Positions 39,105 to 50,354 of a DNA stretch of 64,000 bases are shown piece by piece. This DNA comes from Beaufortia kweichowensis (taxonomy: Eukaryota; Chordata; Actinopteri; Cypriniformes; Gastromyzontidae). The notes beneath the pieces were generated by a model that saw only the letters and a list, made by a program, of their open reading frames with translations, was not told the origin of the DNA and ran no database searches. Location: NCBI GenBank assembly GCA_019155185.1, contig CM032817.1, forward strand, positions 1,911,129 to 1,975,128. The letters run 5' to 3'. How positions within the stretch are numbered: the stretch's first letter is position 1; the number at the start of each line of letters is the position of its first letter. Made by a program: the position numbers and the translations under genes.

Positions 39105-41236
39105 AGTCTAAAGATTTGTGGGTGTGTATTTGTTTCCGCACAATGCATTTCCTTGACTTTCTATTTTCCATATATGGTCAGAGATGGTCAGGAAGACTGT
39201 TTTTTTTCATCCCACTTTGCATCCTGCAGTTTACTGGTTTTATTTAGTCTCATTCTATCTCATTCACAATCACATCCGTCATCTTATGAACATCGTCTTT
39301 CATTGTATGGCTCTCTAGCCTTTTTATTTCTCTTCTCACCTGTTGGAATAGACTTTCCTCAGTGGAAACTCATTGTATAACCAGTCTGCTTATTCATTTG
39401 CCATTCAAATCAGTGTAAAATGATGCAATTTACTTGTAACCAAGCTGGTCACATGGCTTTTGTCACATGCCTAATGCTCGATGCAACAGTAAGGCAATCT
39501 TAGACTAAACAACTATTATTGCATTTTATGTTTAATCTTTATGTACTGTGACTTTAAAATTAATAATTGAATTAAATGACTAGAATTTAAAGAATGACAC
39601 TGATGAGCCAACACGTTATGACCAGTCACAGGTGAAACAAATATCACTGATCACCACATATGAAAGTCTGGATAGAATAGATGGCAAGCAAACAATCAGT
39701 TCTTGTAAGGTAAGGCTCTGTCAGTATTTTATTATTTATACATATTGGCCTTATCAAACTCAACAATTCAACTCTATACTACAAAATACTTTCAGAACAA
39801 ATATTTGTCTCTTGGCACAAAGCACAATAATGTAAAATAGGGTTTTACACGGCAATATTCTCTACTAAGTCAGTTATACGCACCCCTATATGAAGTCTAA
39901 ACTCTTAAAAATAAAGGTGCTTCAAGATGCTTCAAATATTTATAAACAACCTTCAACATCCAAAGAACAAAAAAAATGTTATTTAGACTATAAAAAGGTC
40001 AATAAGGACCTTTGACAAAAAGTTCTTTGGGGGACCAAAAAAGTTCTTCTATGATATTGTTGGAAAGAAAGGTATATTCTATAAAGATTATAGCCCTAAA
40101 ATTTTACTTCTTGAAAGTTCAGCATTGATTTTTTTTAATGCAATTTTGATATTGACTCTTAAATGTCATTTTTTGTTTGCTTCTGATACCCCATTCCTAT
40201 TTTGTTATACTTTCTTGTCAAGATAATATAAAGTAATATTTATTTACTTGTGAAGATTATGTGTTACTGAAAAAAAACATATTTTTCAAATATCAAGTAA
40301 ATGGCCTAGTTTATCTATCCCCTAAAAAGCACTTTTACTTAATTCTCATTTCCTTCATTCTCATAGATGTGAAATAGAAATACAAATATTAAATAATAAT
40401 AATTTTATTTATTAGTTAATAGCTTGTAGCGCAGATTGTATTGCAAATACTAAAAAAGAAATCTATAGTATAATGCAATGTAAGCCGCTTTGGATGAAAC
40501 CATCTGCTAAATGTTAAATAGAAATGTGTAAAATGTTATTACTGATAAGCTTTCCGCAATACTTCTTATAATGATTGTGGAAACAGAACAGGATCAACAC
40601 TGATGATGTACTTCAGAAGTCTATGTGATTGTGGTCAGGGATACAGATATTTATAGCTCAATGTTTACTGTAAGCTCCGGGCTAAAGGGATGCAGAACAC
40701 ACACTACAATCAGATCAGGATAAAGTCAATCAGGTCATCAGTGTTACAGATTATCACATGAGATGAACCCAATGCTCCTAGCATAAGATGAATACAGACA
40801 TAGGATGGAAATGCCCCACCAGCGGTTTCCTTGTGTTTTGGAAATGTCTATAGTGTCTGCAGTACGAGTATGTGATTTGGGGTGTCATTCATTTGGTCAA
40901 CCTTTAGGGAGGCATACGGGTTACAATTTAGATTTTATTATTATTAAAATACCATCACTTTACATTAGCGCATTCGGTAACTTTACAATAAAGTCGTATT
41001 TGTTGATATTAGTTAATGCATTAGCTAACATAAACTAACAATACAGCTTTTTTAGTCTTGGTTTATGTTATATAGGACTTACTAATACATTTTTAAAATC
41101 AAAAGTTATAACTGTTGGTAAACTAACATGAATAATTGTAATGGCATTAACATTAAAATAAAAGCTGAAAAACTATATTGTTTATTATTAGTTCATGTTA
41201 GCTGGTGCTTTTACAGTCAATGTTAACAAATACACC

Positions 41237-41667
41237 CTTACACCGTGTCATAACCAGACGCGACGCTGCGACACGCGACAGTGGTTTCTATTCCTGTTAC
41301 GTCGCGGCTGAAAGCTCCGCCCATACAGCGATCTCATTCGATGAAAGTTCTGCACCTCATGAATATTAATCAACAAATACGGATGTGGAGAGACTGATAA
41401 TATACATTTAAATTCAGAAATTACAGCATAGTGTCCCGTGCGGCATCACGGAAGTCATGAGAATACAGGATGCATCTCTGTATGTGCTTGTGCACGCGCT
41501 TCAGCTGCTGTGAGAGAGAGCGGGGGTGCGCGGACAGAAAAAACTCTTTCTGATTGGTCATGTTTTGTGATTGACAATCGCGCCACGCCCCTTTATCGCG
41601 TTCAGTGAGGACAGTCAAATTGTCTATTACTGCGATCATGTCGCGTCTGGTTAGGACAAGATGTAAG
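41237..41667. mobile_element. Non-autonomous DNA transposon with 28-bp inverted repeats
   Basis: The left end CTTACACCGTGTCATAACCA... continues GACGCGAC. The complement of the right end reads CTTACATCTTGTCCTAACCA... and also continues GACGCGAC. This is 28 bp with four mismatches. The 430-bp body is CpG-rich at the left and has no transposase. Superfamily is not determined. Confidence 0.7.
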
Positions 41668-41967
41668 ACTTTTTTCTCTTATAAGGTTATTTTTTTTAAA
41701 TCTGTGAGCAGAGACATTTGGCTTGAAATCATCATCATAATAATACTGAAGCCTGACATAATACTGCCATAGTTGTGCAATGGACAAGAAACTCTAATTA
41801 CTTTGGCATCTTCTTCTTGTTAATATCTGCTCAGGGCAGGACAATTTTACAGATATGCTCAGACGTTATAAATGTTCAGTTGGGGATAGTGTCTCTTTTT
41901 ACTTCAGGAGGTAATGTAGACATAGAAGATTGTTGATACTCAATTCTTTTGTTTTAAAATGGTTATG

Positions 41968-42200
41968 TTCAGTCCTTGATTCTGATTGGTCAATAGCTGT
42001 GGTTTATTCATGATAAACCACAGCTAGAAACATGTATCACTGTCACCCAGGGACTATTCTTTCTTTTTAGTGATTTTACTTTATGTTTTTAAGCTCTACC
42101 ATTTATATTGTGTGGTAACTGTTTTATAAAAGCAATAAGGTACTCCAGACTAGTGCTTTATTATAAGTCACAGCTGAAAGCGATTTATGCCTAACAACAC
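41968..42200 (+). repeat. Repeat family C, copy 2
   Basis: Contains CCTTGATTCTGATTGGTCAA, then a palindrome TGGTTTATTCATGATAAACCA and later GGGACTATTCTTTCTTTTTA. All have counterparts in the reversed copy at 27830-27975. Confidence 0.65.
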
Positions 42201-42703
42201 CCTTAGCCTCCCGTACCGTATTGCTTGCATATCATATGTTTTAACATAATATGTGGACCTGTTTTTCAAACTATGTGGAGACCAAATGTACATTATAGTT
42301 TAGAAACTAAACATGGTTTTGCAGGGCTGACAATAATATTATGTGTATTTAGCCTGTTGTCACCAGAGTTAAAGTTTGGACTACTTAATATGATTCATAC
42401 TAGCTGAAAACCACCCACTTAGAGCATTTAACTGACTGATTCTCTGGAAAGCTTCGCATTGTGAATACTAAATCATAAACCTCTCTAAAACATCCACTGT
42501 ATGTTTTAAAATCTGGCACGGAGCATTTCAAAGAGATATTGTCAAAAACAATCGCCCAGTAAATTGTCCAAATGTAAACGCACACATCACACAGATGTCT
42601 AAATGACGTTTGTGTGCTTATCCGCTTGGTAAATTGTGACGTAAAGAACCGAACAGGTCCAAGCATTTACTGTTTTCGAACAAGGCTACTATTTATATAC
42701 ATT

Positions 42704-42710
<7 letters not shown>

Positions 42711-42772
<62 letters not shown>
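42711..42772. repeat. (TA)n microsatellite
   Basis: About 60 bp of TA dinucleotides preceded by a short TG run. The Tyr-Ile repeat frames across it are artefacts. Confidence 0.95.
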
Positions 42773-42776
<4 letters not shown>

Positions 42777-44101
42777 TTATATTTAATGTATATATATTTA
42801 ACAAAAATCATTAAAAATGAGTCGGAAACTTCTAATTTTGAAAAAACAATTGTTGTTTTCCTTTGCCATCTGATTGGTCTGTTTGGATGTGTGACATCAT
42901 ACTTAACAAACGGATAGCACAAAAATGAAAAAACATGAAAAGTCATAAAGAAATATGATTGACTATGCAAAAACATGACTTTGCTTCAATTTTTTAGTTT
43001 TTTTTCTTTGCACATTCCTAATCATAGTTGTGTTTCATTATGCATGTGCATCATGTAGCGACCTGAATTGTCACAAAAGCAGAATAAGCCTAAACAAAAA
43101 GATAAAACTTTTGTTAACACACATATTGTTAACACACAATTATAACGTTTTCACACACGTGTCATGACAATAACAATTTGTTTCTTAGCTCTTTAAAACA
43201 TTCTGTCTGACGCAGCTGAAATAAACATAGCTGCTCTATTGGCTGCTAAGCTTTTTGTCTTTAAATAGAACCGTAATTCATTAGAGATTAGTTTACTGAG
43301 GTGACTCAGCATGGCTGGGAAATGACGACCTTACAAAATACCCAACTACATGACAAGTTCCCACGGCCTCTCATTCAGTACGGCATCATGTTAATCAATT
43401 AGCATCAATTAAGGAACATGCTTTTTGTTCTGTGTACTGGTCATTTTGACACAAAAGGTGACATGCTACTCTGTGCTTGTGAAAGGATACGATAATGGTC
43501 CGAGGATGCGATGTGAGGGTTTGGGTCAGGGGTATTTGTAAAACCCTGAGTCAGATAATTGTTGGCCTAATGATAGTACAGTACACATAAGGACACTAAG
43601 GCCGGTTTCTAATCTTGTCAGTCAAAGCTGACCCATCACACACAGATTTACTTGCGTCACAAAGCCTATGAACACAATGCTTCGTGCTCGAATGGAGTTT
43701 ATAGATGTACAAATTCATCTATAAAGACCTAATAAAATCTCTCTCAGAGTAAAAACTTTAACATCTTAACAATTGCAACTGTGCAGTTTATAAATTGCAC
43801 AAACAAATAAATACACAAATACACTTTTGCACTCAGTTTGCAACATAAATAAAAATGTACTTCGATCTATGAGGCAAATGTTAAAAACAGCAATGTGTAG
43901 CTTGTATATCTTCAAAAAAATATTTTATATTAATTATAAATCATAATAATAAATTTAATAACACACTGATTTTTACCTAAATTGAGTAACTAAATTTATT
44001 ACATTGCGTTCTGATTCTGATTGGCCAGTTGCAACATTCCAAGGTATGTTATTTTCCTAAAATTAATAACAGTCATCTGGGTACTGTTAGTACTTGATCC
44101 C

Positions 44102-44400
44102 AACCTGTTAACTGTCACCGTTCCTCAGGAGGAACACCTTTTTATTTCCCTTTTATCTTTAATATTTCATTGTTGAGTTTTATTCTCATCATGACAAACC
44201 AAAAATTGATGGACAGGTATAAGACTTAAGATAAAATATTTGACAAATTTTCATAACAATAAACAAAAATAATAATTTAAAAACAATTACGTTACTGTAA
44301 TTTCTTAAAAATATTTAAAATGAAAAATGAAAAGACTTAAAAATGTTTTAAAAAATAATAACAAAAAAAAACTAATATCCAAAAATGAAAGTGCATTTTC
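44102..44400 (+). repeat. Dispersed repeat family B, copy 1
   Basis: Begins CCTGTTAACTGTCACC, then the inverted repeat GTTCCTCAGGAGGAAC, then blocks such as TCATGACAAACC, ATTGATGGACAGGTATAAGA and TTTTCATAACAATAAACA. The same order recurs at 45665, 58707 and 62453, always on the plus strand. No coding capacity. Confidence 0.8.
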
Positions 44401-45664
44401 ATGTGTATACTTAATTTCTGCTGTGACAGTTATCAGGTTAAAAATAATTTACTGAATTTTTATAAATAAATGAGGCAGAAATAAGCCTAATTAATAACAT
44501 ATATGAGAATATATTACAAATGATTAAACCAAATAACATGATCGTCTTGTTTGAATCTTGTGTCGTGGCTGACAGTCATGTCATAAACTCATAATACTAT
44601 AAACACATTTTTTTCCAATAATCAGACAAAATATTTTCTATGGTAATTAACTGCAACACCCCATATGTAGTCCACATAACTCATATCCAATCCTTTAATG
44701 AAGAATTCTAATGTCAGAGATGAAACATCAGAGATCAGAGTTCAGGGACACATCTCTAGTCAGTGGTGTGAAATCCTGCATCATCTGCATGTGACTTCAT
44801 TATCAGCAAAACAATTACGTTTTTATGTCTATATGGTAGCTATGCCCAAACAAGGACGTCTCCGTTTTATTTCCCAGCATACCTTACTGATGAGAATGAG
44901 CCAAAAAGTAATACAGTGTGTAAATCTAATTGATCTAGATTACAGGTTTTGCCCATAAATTTCATAAACATGAATTGTTAATAAAGACATCACACACTGA
45001 TGTCATAATTTTGCAACTTTAAAAAATTGGCGTTAAACATGTGGCATTATTGCTATAACAATGTTAAATAAATAAAACATTTACAATTGAATATAAACAA
45101 TAATATTGTTGTATTGATTTGCAGAATGTACAGGATGTAACAATCAGAATTGCAAGCAGGATGGATTTTGAAAGTCTGTGTCTAAAACAAGTATACAACT
45201 ATATAATATTCATATGTAAAATGCATTTGAAACATAGTAAAAAATAAATAAAATTACAAAAAGAAATGCCCACAGGATATAAAAGTGTCTGTAGTTGACA
45301 AAAATCTCTAATTGAAATGGAAACTTATTAACTGGGTATTGCAATATCATCAGATATGGCAAACTGGCAAAGCTGTTCTTGTGTGCTGCTCTCTTTTACA
45401 CTCGCCCCTCCTCTTTTTTCTCTTTATCCCTCGTTCACGGCTGAATAATTAATCCCAGAGTATGCTGTGTTGAGACTCACGTACTCACCCGCTGCCTCAC
45501 TCTAACCCCCTTTTACACATGCATGCTCATATTCGCAGACAAAAACACACGCTTACTCAGCACCCCCTTTATTTGACTGTATATCGTGCAGTATAATGCA
45601 GTTGGCATTTTTCCTGGTTTCCATGGGAATACTGGGTATATACTGGGAATATACTGGGGTTTAT

Positions 45665-45900
45665 TTTTACTGGGTTTCACCGTTCCACGGGTGGAACACA
45701 GGTTATTTCCCTGTTCACTCTAATATTTGACAGTTGAATTCTAATCCAATCATGACAAACTATATATTGATGGAAAGGTCTAGGAGTCAAGAATAAATAT
45801 TTGACAATTTTTTAATAGCAATAAACATAAACTAAAAAACTGTAATAAATAAATAAAATAAATAATAAATAAAAAGTTCATGTTCATTTTATTTTTAAAA
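45665..45900 (+). repeat. Dispersed repeat family B, copy 2
   Basis: More diverged at the start (CACCGTTCCACGGGTGGAAC, still an inverted repeat). It retains AATCATGACAAACTATATAT, TTGATGGAAAGGTCTA and ATAGCAATAAACATAAAC. Confidence 0.7.
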
Positions 45901-46089
45901 TAAATACAGTTAAAAAATAAAAAGATGAAAGATTATGTTGTTTGATGCTGTGATGCTATGCTGTTGTTTTTCAAAAGTTTTAAATAGATTTTAAAAATAG
46001 AAACTTAACAACCTAAGATAAAGTTGAAACATGATAAAGTGAATTTTTCTGTCTATCATTTAATCCATCAATAACTATTAATACTATAG

Positions 46090-46205
46090 CAATCTACCAG
46101 AACACCCTTAAAACATCATAGCAACCACTCAGAACACATTAGACACTACCTAGCAACTGCCTAGCAACCGCTTAAAACATATTAGCAACCACTTAGTAAC
46201 CACCT
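46090..46205 (-). repeat. GTTGCTAGG-type degenerate repeat, reversed
   Basis: CTAGCAACTGCCTAGCAACC and ATTAGCAACCACTTAGTAAC are reverse-orientation relatives of the block at 28845-28980. Confidence 0.6.
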
Positions 46206-46721
46206 AGTCTATCAAACTGTAAGGATTGTTTAGCTCTCAAACTTTCAGGCATGGCTTTTTCAACACATTTTCCTTTTCCAGTGTTATTTTTTTCTCTGCA
46301 GTGCACAGACCAAACATGTTACAGTACATATGGGTCTCATTAGCTCCAAAAATTCTTACTTCGGTTTACTAGCGTTTGTTCAGTGAAAGGAGAATAAGCC
46401 GGGTTGAAGTGGAAGACAAACAGGTGGACGTGAGACTTCTCACATTCACTAAACAGGGCTTGGTTTAGTTGAGACTCATTCAGCCTCACAAGCAGCAAGT
46501 GTGTGCATCAGTAAACCTAAACCAGTGCCTGAATGTCATCCAACAACTGTCCCTGGAGTCACGAGGAGCCAGAACTCAGGTGAGCTTAGCTCGCTGTGTT
46601 AACAGATCAAAATGAACATTTAATGGCACAGCACTAAATGCACAGCTGACTAGAGATATGTCATTCACACACATTTTAGAATATACACAAGAGACAGAAG
46701 TTGTGCAATATCAATATCTGG

Positions 46722-46930
46722 ACAATTTCAATGTCATGGATGTGACATTTTCAGTCAAAACTGTTATGGATGTGTAAATTCTGAAAACAGCACTTTACCT
46801 GATGCTTAAAACATTAAAAATGGCTTAAAAACTTTGAATGAGACCAAATATTGATATCTGAGCTATCGGTATGATGAAAACCTTTGATAAAAACCTAATT
46901 TTCATGGTATGGACATTTGGAAAGGGTCAT
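46722..46930 (+). repeat. Dispersed repeat family A, copy 4
   Basis: Contains ATGGATGTGACATTTTCAGT near the start and ATTGATATCTGAGCTATCGG with GATGAAAACCTTTG at the end. The middle is largely missing compared with copies 1 and 3. Confidence 0.7.
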
Positions 46931-47091
46931 CTACAAAATGTGAATGTGTGCACGTGCAGCCTAGACGTCTGACACTAACCACAATGGTTTTATTGTGCTT
47001 TTACGTTTTACAGGAAGTAATGTCAAACATTGCAAAAAGGCAAACAAAGTTATACAACATATATTTTATTTCAAAGACTGAATGATCAGCT

Positions 47092-47240
47092 TTCCTGTAG
47101 CTTAGTTGGTAAGAGCATGGCACTAGTATCGCCAAGGCTGTAGGTTTAATCCAATTTATTGCACATGCTCATAAAAAAATGTATAGTACTAATGCACTAT
47201 AAGTTGCTTTGACTTCTGCCTAATGCGTAAATGTAAAATT
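47092..47240 (+). mobile_element. tRNA-derived SINE (HAmo-like), copy 1
   Basis: Starts CCTGTAGCTTAGTTGGTAAG (A box), then GGCTGTAGGTTTAATCCAAT in the B-box position. It ends with TGCACTATAAGTTGCTTTGA and a CTAATGCGTAAATGTAAA tail. The layout matches the HAmo SINE of cyprinids as I remember it. Confidence 0.75.
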
Positions 47241-47764
47241 ATATTCTTTTAGCAATGACATGGAAGTCAATATGTGAGTTTCTTAAACATCTTTTAGAGT
47301 AAATTTCCTTTCTCTGCAATGATGTCATTGGAACTGACAGAAATCCAATGGAGAAAAACAAACAAGACCTTCATTTGCCAAACTGTTACATCACGGTCAC
47401 AAGTTTACTGGCAGTGCTGTGCCAAATATGGTGTGCCAGTATCTCTGACTTAAAGATTTTTTGAAGAATATTAAACAGTTTGTGGTAGAAAAAACATAAA
47501 AGATATTATTTAAAACAGGACATTGGGTAAAATGTTTTCTTTTTTAACTAAAGAATGTTCCTGATATTTCATAAAGACACTAAAGAATCATACCAACTTG
47601 GAAAATGGGCATTTGATGTCCCCTTTAAGGGGTACATTCTGTGCACAATTCGCTACCTTGATGCAAAGTTGCTTGTGTCGGGTTTGCCAGAGGATTGCTA
47701 TGTGATTTTGTTCAAATAATAATAGTGTTTCCTAATCCGAAATTTTGTACTTTAATCAAGTGAA

Positions 47765-48156
47765 TGTTACCGAACAGAAGGGACAGAGTCAGCGGATGCA
47801 AACAAAGGTGTCTTTAATAAAACAAACACAAGAAGATAAATCAAAACAGGAATGAAACTTAAACAAATACTGTCCTTGGAAGTGCTGATGGGTAATGGTG
47901 AACAAGGAAGACGAGACGACGATGAAGAAGACGAGATGAAGGGTAATCCACAGGTAATTGGAGTAACACACAGGTAAGAGTCCGGGTAACAAATGTTTAG
48001 ACAGGACAGTGACTGGTAGGGGGTGAGTGTCCTTTATACAAGAGTGGTGATGACGGTCAGGTGTTGGTGATGATGATGATGACAATGAACAACAGGTGTG
48101 CGGAGGTGCAGGGTGACATGGGAAGTGAAGTCTAAACACACGAAGACAGGTGACAT
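47765..48156 (-). repeat. Long terminal repeat, left copy (3' LTR in minus orientation)
   Basis: Identical to 50355-50746 (constant offset of 2590). TATAAA on the minus strand is at 48033-48038 and ATTAAA at 47813-47818. The 116-codon frame across it is LTR sequence, not a gene. Confidence 0.92.
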
Positions 48157-48214
48157 TTGATCCGGTAAAGGCCTCGCCACAAGATCGGAGGGGGAGGAGG
48201 GAGGCTGGGTGGGT

Positions 48215-48400
48215 CCGAGGTCAGGAGGCTCGGGGTCAGGATCAGGAGGCTCGGGGTCAGGATCAGGAGGCTCGGGGTCAGGGTCAGGAGGCTCGGGATC
48301 AGGGTCAGGAGGCTCGGGCTCTGGAGGCTCGGGGTCTGGAGGCTCGGGGTCAGGATCAGGAGGCTCGGGGTCAGGATCAGGAGGCTCGGGGTCAGGGTCA
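48215..48400. repeat. Tandem repeat block 1, unit GGCTCGGGGTCAGGATCAGGA
   Basis: About eight 18-24 bp units with small length variants. It reads as Gly/Ser on the plus strand and Pro/Asp/Glu on the minus strand. Confidence 0.9.
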
Positions 48401-48575
48401 GGCGCCGCTTGCGGCGGCTGTGACCGCTCGGGTGCAGGCTGTGGCGGCTGTGACCGCCCGGTGCAGGCTGTGGCGGCTGTGACCGCTCGGGTGCAGGCTG
48501 TGGCGGTTGTGACCGCCGGGTGCAGGCTGTGGCGGCTGTGACCGCCGGGTGCAGGCTGTGGCGGAGTGTGACAGC
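48400..48575. repeat. Tandem repeat block 2, about 33-bp unit
   Basis: Five units built on GTGCAGGCTGTGGCGGCTGT followed by GACCGCTCGG or GACCGCCGG. Length variants shift the frame between units. Confidence 0.88.
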
Positions 48576-48944
48576 TTCGGGTGCAGTGGCAGCTTTGTGA
48601 AGACTGTGGCGGGCTGGCTGCTCTGGCGGCGACTGTTGCGGCGTGCCGCCTGCAAGGGTATGCTGCGCCGCTCTAGTAAGGAAGACTGGTAGCCGAATGG
48701 CGGCGGCGCGGCCGCTCTGGCAGTTTGAAGACTGTGGCGGCGGGCGGCCGCCTGGCGAAGACTGCGGGCGGCGGCCGCTCTTATAGTAACAAAACTGGCT
48801 GGCGGGCATGACCGCCTGGCGGGCAGGGGAAGCCGGGAACAGGGGACTCACAAGCGCCGGGAACAGGGGACTCACAAGCGCCGAAGGGAACAGGGGAAGC
48901 GGGAACAGGGGACCCAGAAGCTGGGGCCTTAACAGGAACCGGGG

Positions 48945-49140
48945 ACCTAGAGGAGACAGGGACTGGGAACCTAGAGGAGACAGGGACTGGGGACCTAGAG
49001 GAGACAGGGACTGGGGATCTAGAGGAGGCAGGGACTGGGGACCTAGGGGAGACAGGAACTGGGGACCTAGGGGAGATAGGAACTGGGGACCTAGAGGAGA
49101 CAGGGATTGGGAACCTAGCGGAGACAGGGACTGGGAATTC
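48945..49140. repeat. Tandem repeat block 3, 24-bp unit
   Basis: Eight units of GGGACCTAGAGGAGACAGGG plus ACTG, giving SPVPVSSR on the minus strand. The 24-bp period preserves frame. Confidence 0.9.
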
Positions 49141-49199
49141 TGAGGAGTCTAGGAAACAGTCTGGGAATTTTGGGGCTTCTAAAACACAAACTGGAAACT

Positions 49200-49312
49200 C
49201 TAGGACATAGTCTAGGAACTCGGGAAACTCTAGGGCGGAGTCTGGGAACTCGGGAAACTCTAGGGCGGAGTCTGGGAACTCGGGAAACTCTAGGGCGGAG
49301 TCTGGGAACTCC
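49200..49312. repeat. Tandem repeat block 4, 36-bp unit
   Basis: Three near-identical units containing GGGAAACTCTAGGGCGGAGT followed by CTGGGAACTC. They translate to EFPEFPDSAL on the minus strand. Confidence 0.9.
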
Positions 49313-49317
49313 GGGCT

Positions 49318-49790
49318 GACCCCTCTTGGCCGGGACTGGATCGGAACGGGCCCTCTTGGCCGGGACTGGAGGCTCGAACGCCCTCTTGGCCGGGACTGAG
49401 GTTGGAACAGCCCTCTTGGCCGGACTGGAGGCTCGGAACGCCCTCTTGGCCGGGACTGGAGGCTCGGGGAGCGGCCTCTGGCCGGGACTGGAGGCTCGGA
49501 ACGCCCTCCCGGCCGGGACTGGAGGAGGCAGGGAACGCCCTCTTGGCCGGGACTGGAGACTCGAAGGCCCTCTTGGCCGGGACTGAGGTTCGGAACGGCC
49601 CTCTTGGCGGGGACTGAGGCTCGAACGGCCCCTTGGCCGGACTGAGGCTGGGAACGGCCCTCTTGGCCGGGACTGGAGGCTCGGAACGCCCTCTTGGCGG
49701 GACTGGAGGCTTCGGGAACGGCCCTCTTGGCCGGACTGGATTCGAACGGCCCTCTTGGCCGGATCACGGCCCTCACGGGACTGGAGGCTT
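49318..49790. repeat. Tandem repeat block 5, about 30-33-bp unit
   Basis: Around 14 units of CCCTCTTGGCCGGGACTGGA plus GGCTCGGAACG. One- and two-base length changes are frequent, so no frame stays open across the whole block. Confidence 0.9.
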
Positions 49791-49809
49791 TATCTTGGCT
49801 GGGACGTGA

Positions 49810-50180
49810 CTGTGCCATCTTGGCCGGACGGCTGACTCGGAAGCGCCATCTTGGCCGGAGGCGTGACTTCCAGTATCTGGCCGGACTGACTTCGGAAGCG
49901 CCATCTTGGCCGGACGTTTCTCGGAAGCGGCCATCTTGGCCGAGACATTAAACAGTTTGTGCTGCAGAACTCTCGGCGCGCGCCATCTTAGCCGCGGCAG
50001 AACATCTTGACCGCTGCAGAACTCTCGGCGGCGACCATCTTGACTCGCGGCAGAACTCTCGGCAGCAGCCAGGACATTGGCGGTACCATCTTGGCTGCGG
50101 CAGAACTCGGCGGCGGCCATCTTAGCAGCGGCAGCACTCTCGGCGGCGGCCATCTTCCTCGGCGGCAGCCATCTTGACCG
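49810..50180. repeat. Block 6: ten CCATCTT (AAGATGG) motifs
   Basis: CCATCTT occurs at 49815, 49846, 49901, 49931, 49983, 50035, 50096, 50117, 50150 and 50169. Several copies lie in GGCCATCTTGGCCG or GGCGGCCATCTT contexts. On the minus strand these read AAGATGGCGGC, the known YY1 consensus, and they encode the KMAAAE units. Confidence 0.85.
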
Positions 50181-50354
50181 CTGCAGAACTCTCGGGCGGC
50201 GGCGCGGGGACTTGCACAACAACCGGAGAGGGAGGAGGTTGACGGTAGTGTAGAGTGCGGTGGGAGTGGTGGTGAAGCTGCGTGGAAGGCAACTTGCCGC
50301 TTCAAATAAAATCGAAAGCATCCGACTGACTCATTCTGTTGTGGTCCTGTCTTC

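Larger units (their letters stand above)
48163..50354 (-). pseudogene. Pro/Ser/Arg-rich broken reading frames inside the LTR element
   Basis: Minus-strand frames cover most of the interior but switch frame several times: about 50321-49773, 49818-48781 and 48875-48132. The translations are low complexity: KMAAAE repeats, then SPAKRA / SRPRG units, EFPEFPDSAL repeats, SPVPVSSR repeats, HSLHPAVTAATA units and PEPPDPD-type units. There are no zinc knuckles and no catalytic motifs. The opposite strand also gives open Gly/Ser repeats, so openness may come from repeat composition alone. It could be a decayed structural (gag-like) ORF that expanded by repeat growth, or non-coding satellite captured between LTRs. 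The frame breaks may also be assembly errors in a repeat. Confidence 0.5.

Noticed and set aside
42614..42917. Tyr-Ile repeat frames
   Set aside because: Translation of the (TA)n microsatellite.
44698..44958. 86-codon plus frame
   Set aside because: No family motif and surrounding sequence is repeat-rich. Length is expected by chance.
48150..48541. Gly/Ser-rich plus-strand frames of about 110 codons
   Set aside because: They are the reverse reading of a tandem repeat with no stop codons. There is no complexity, and LTR signals point to the minus strand.
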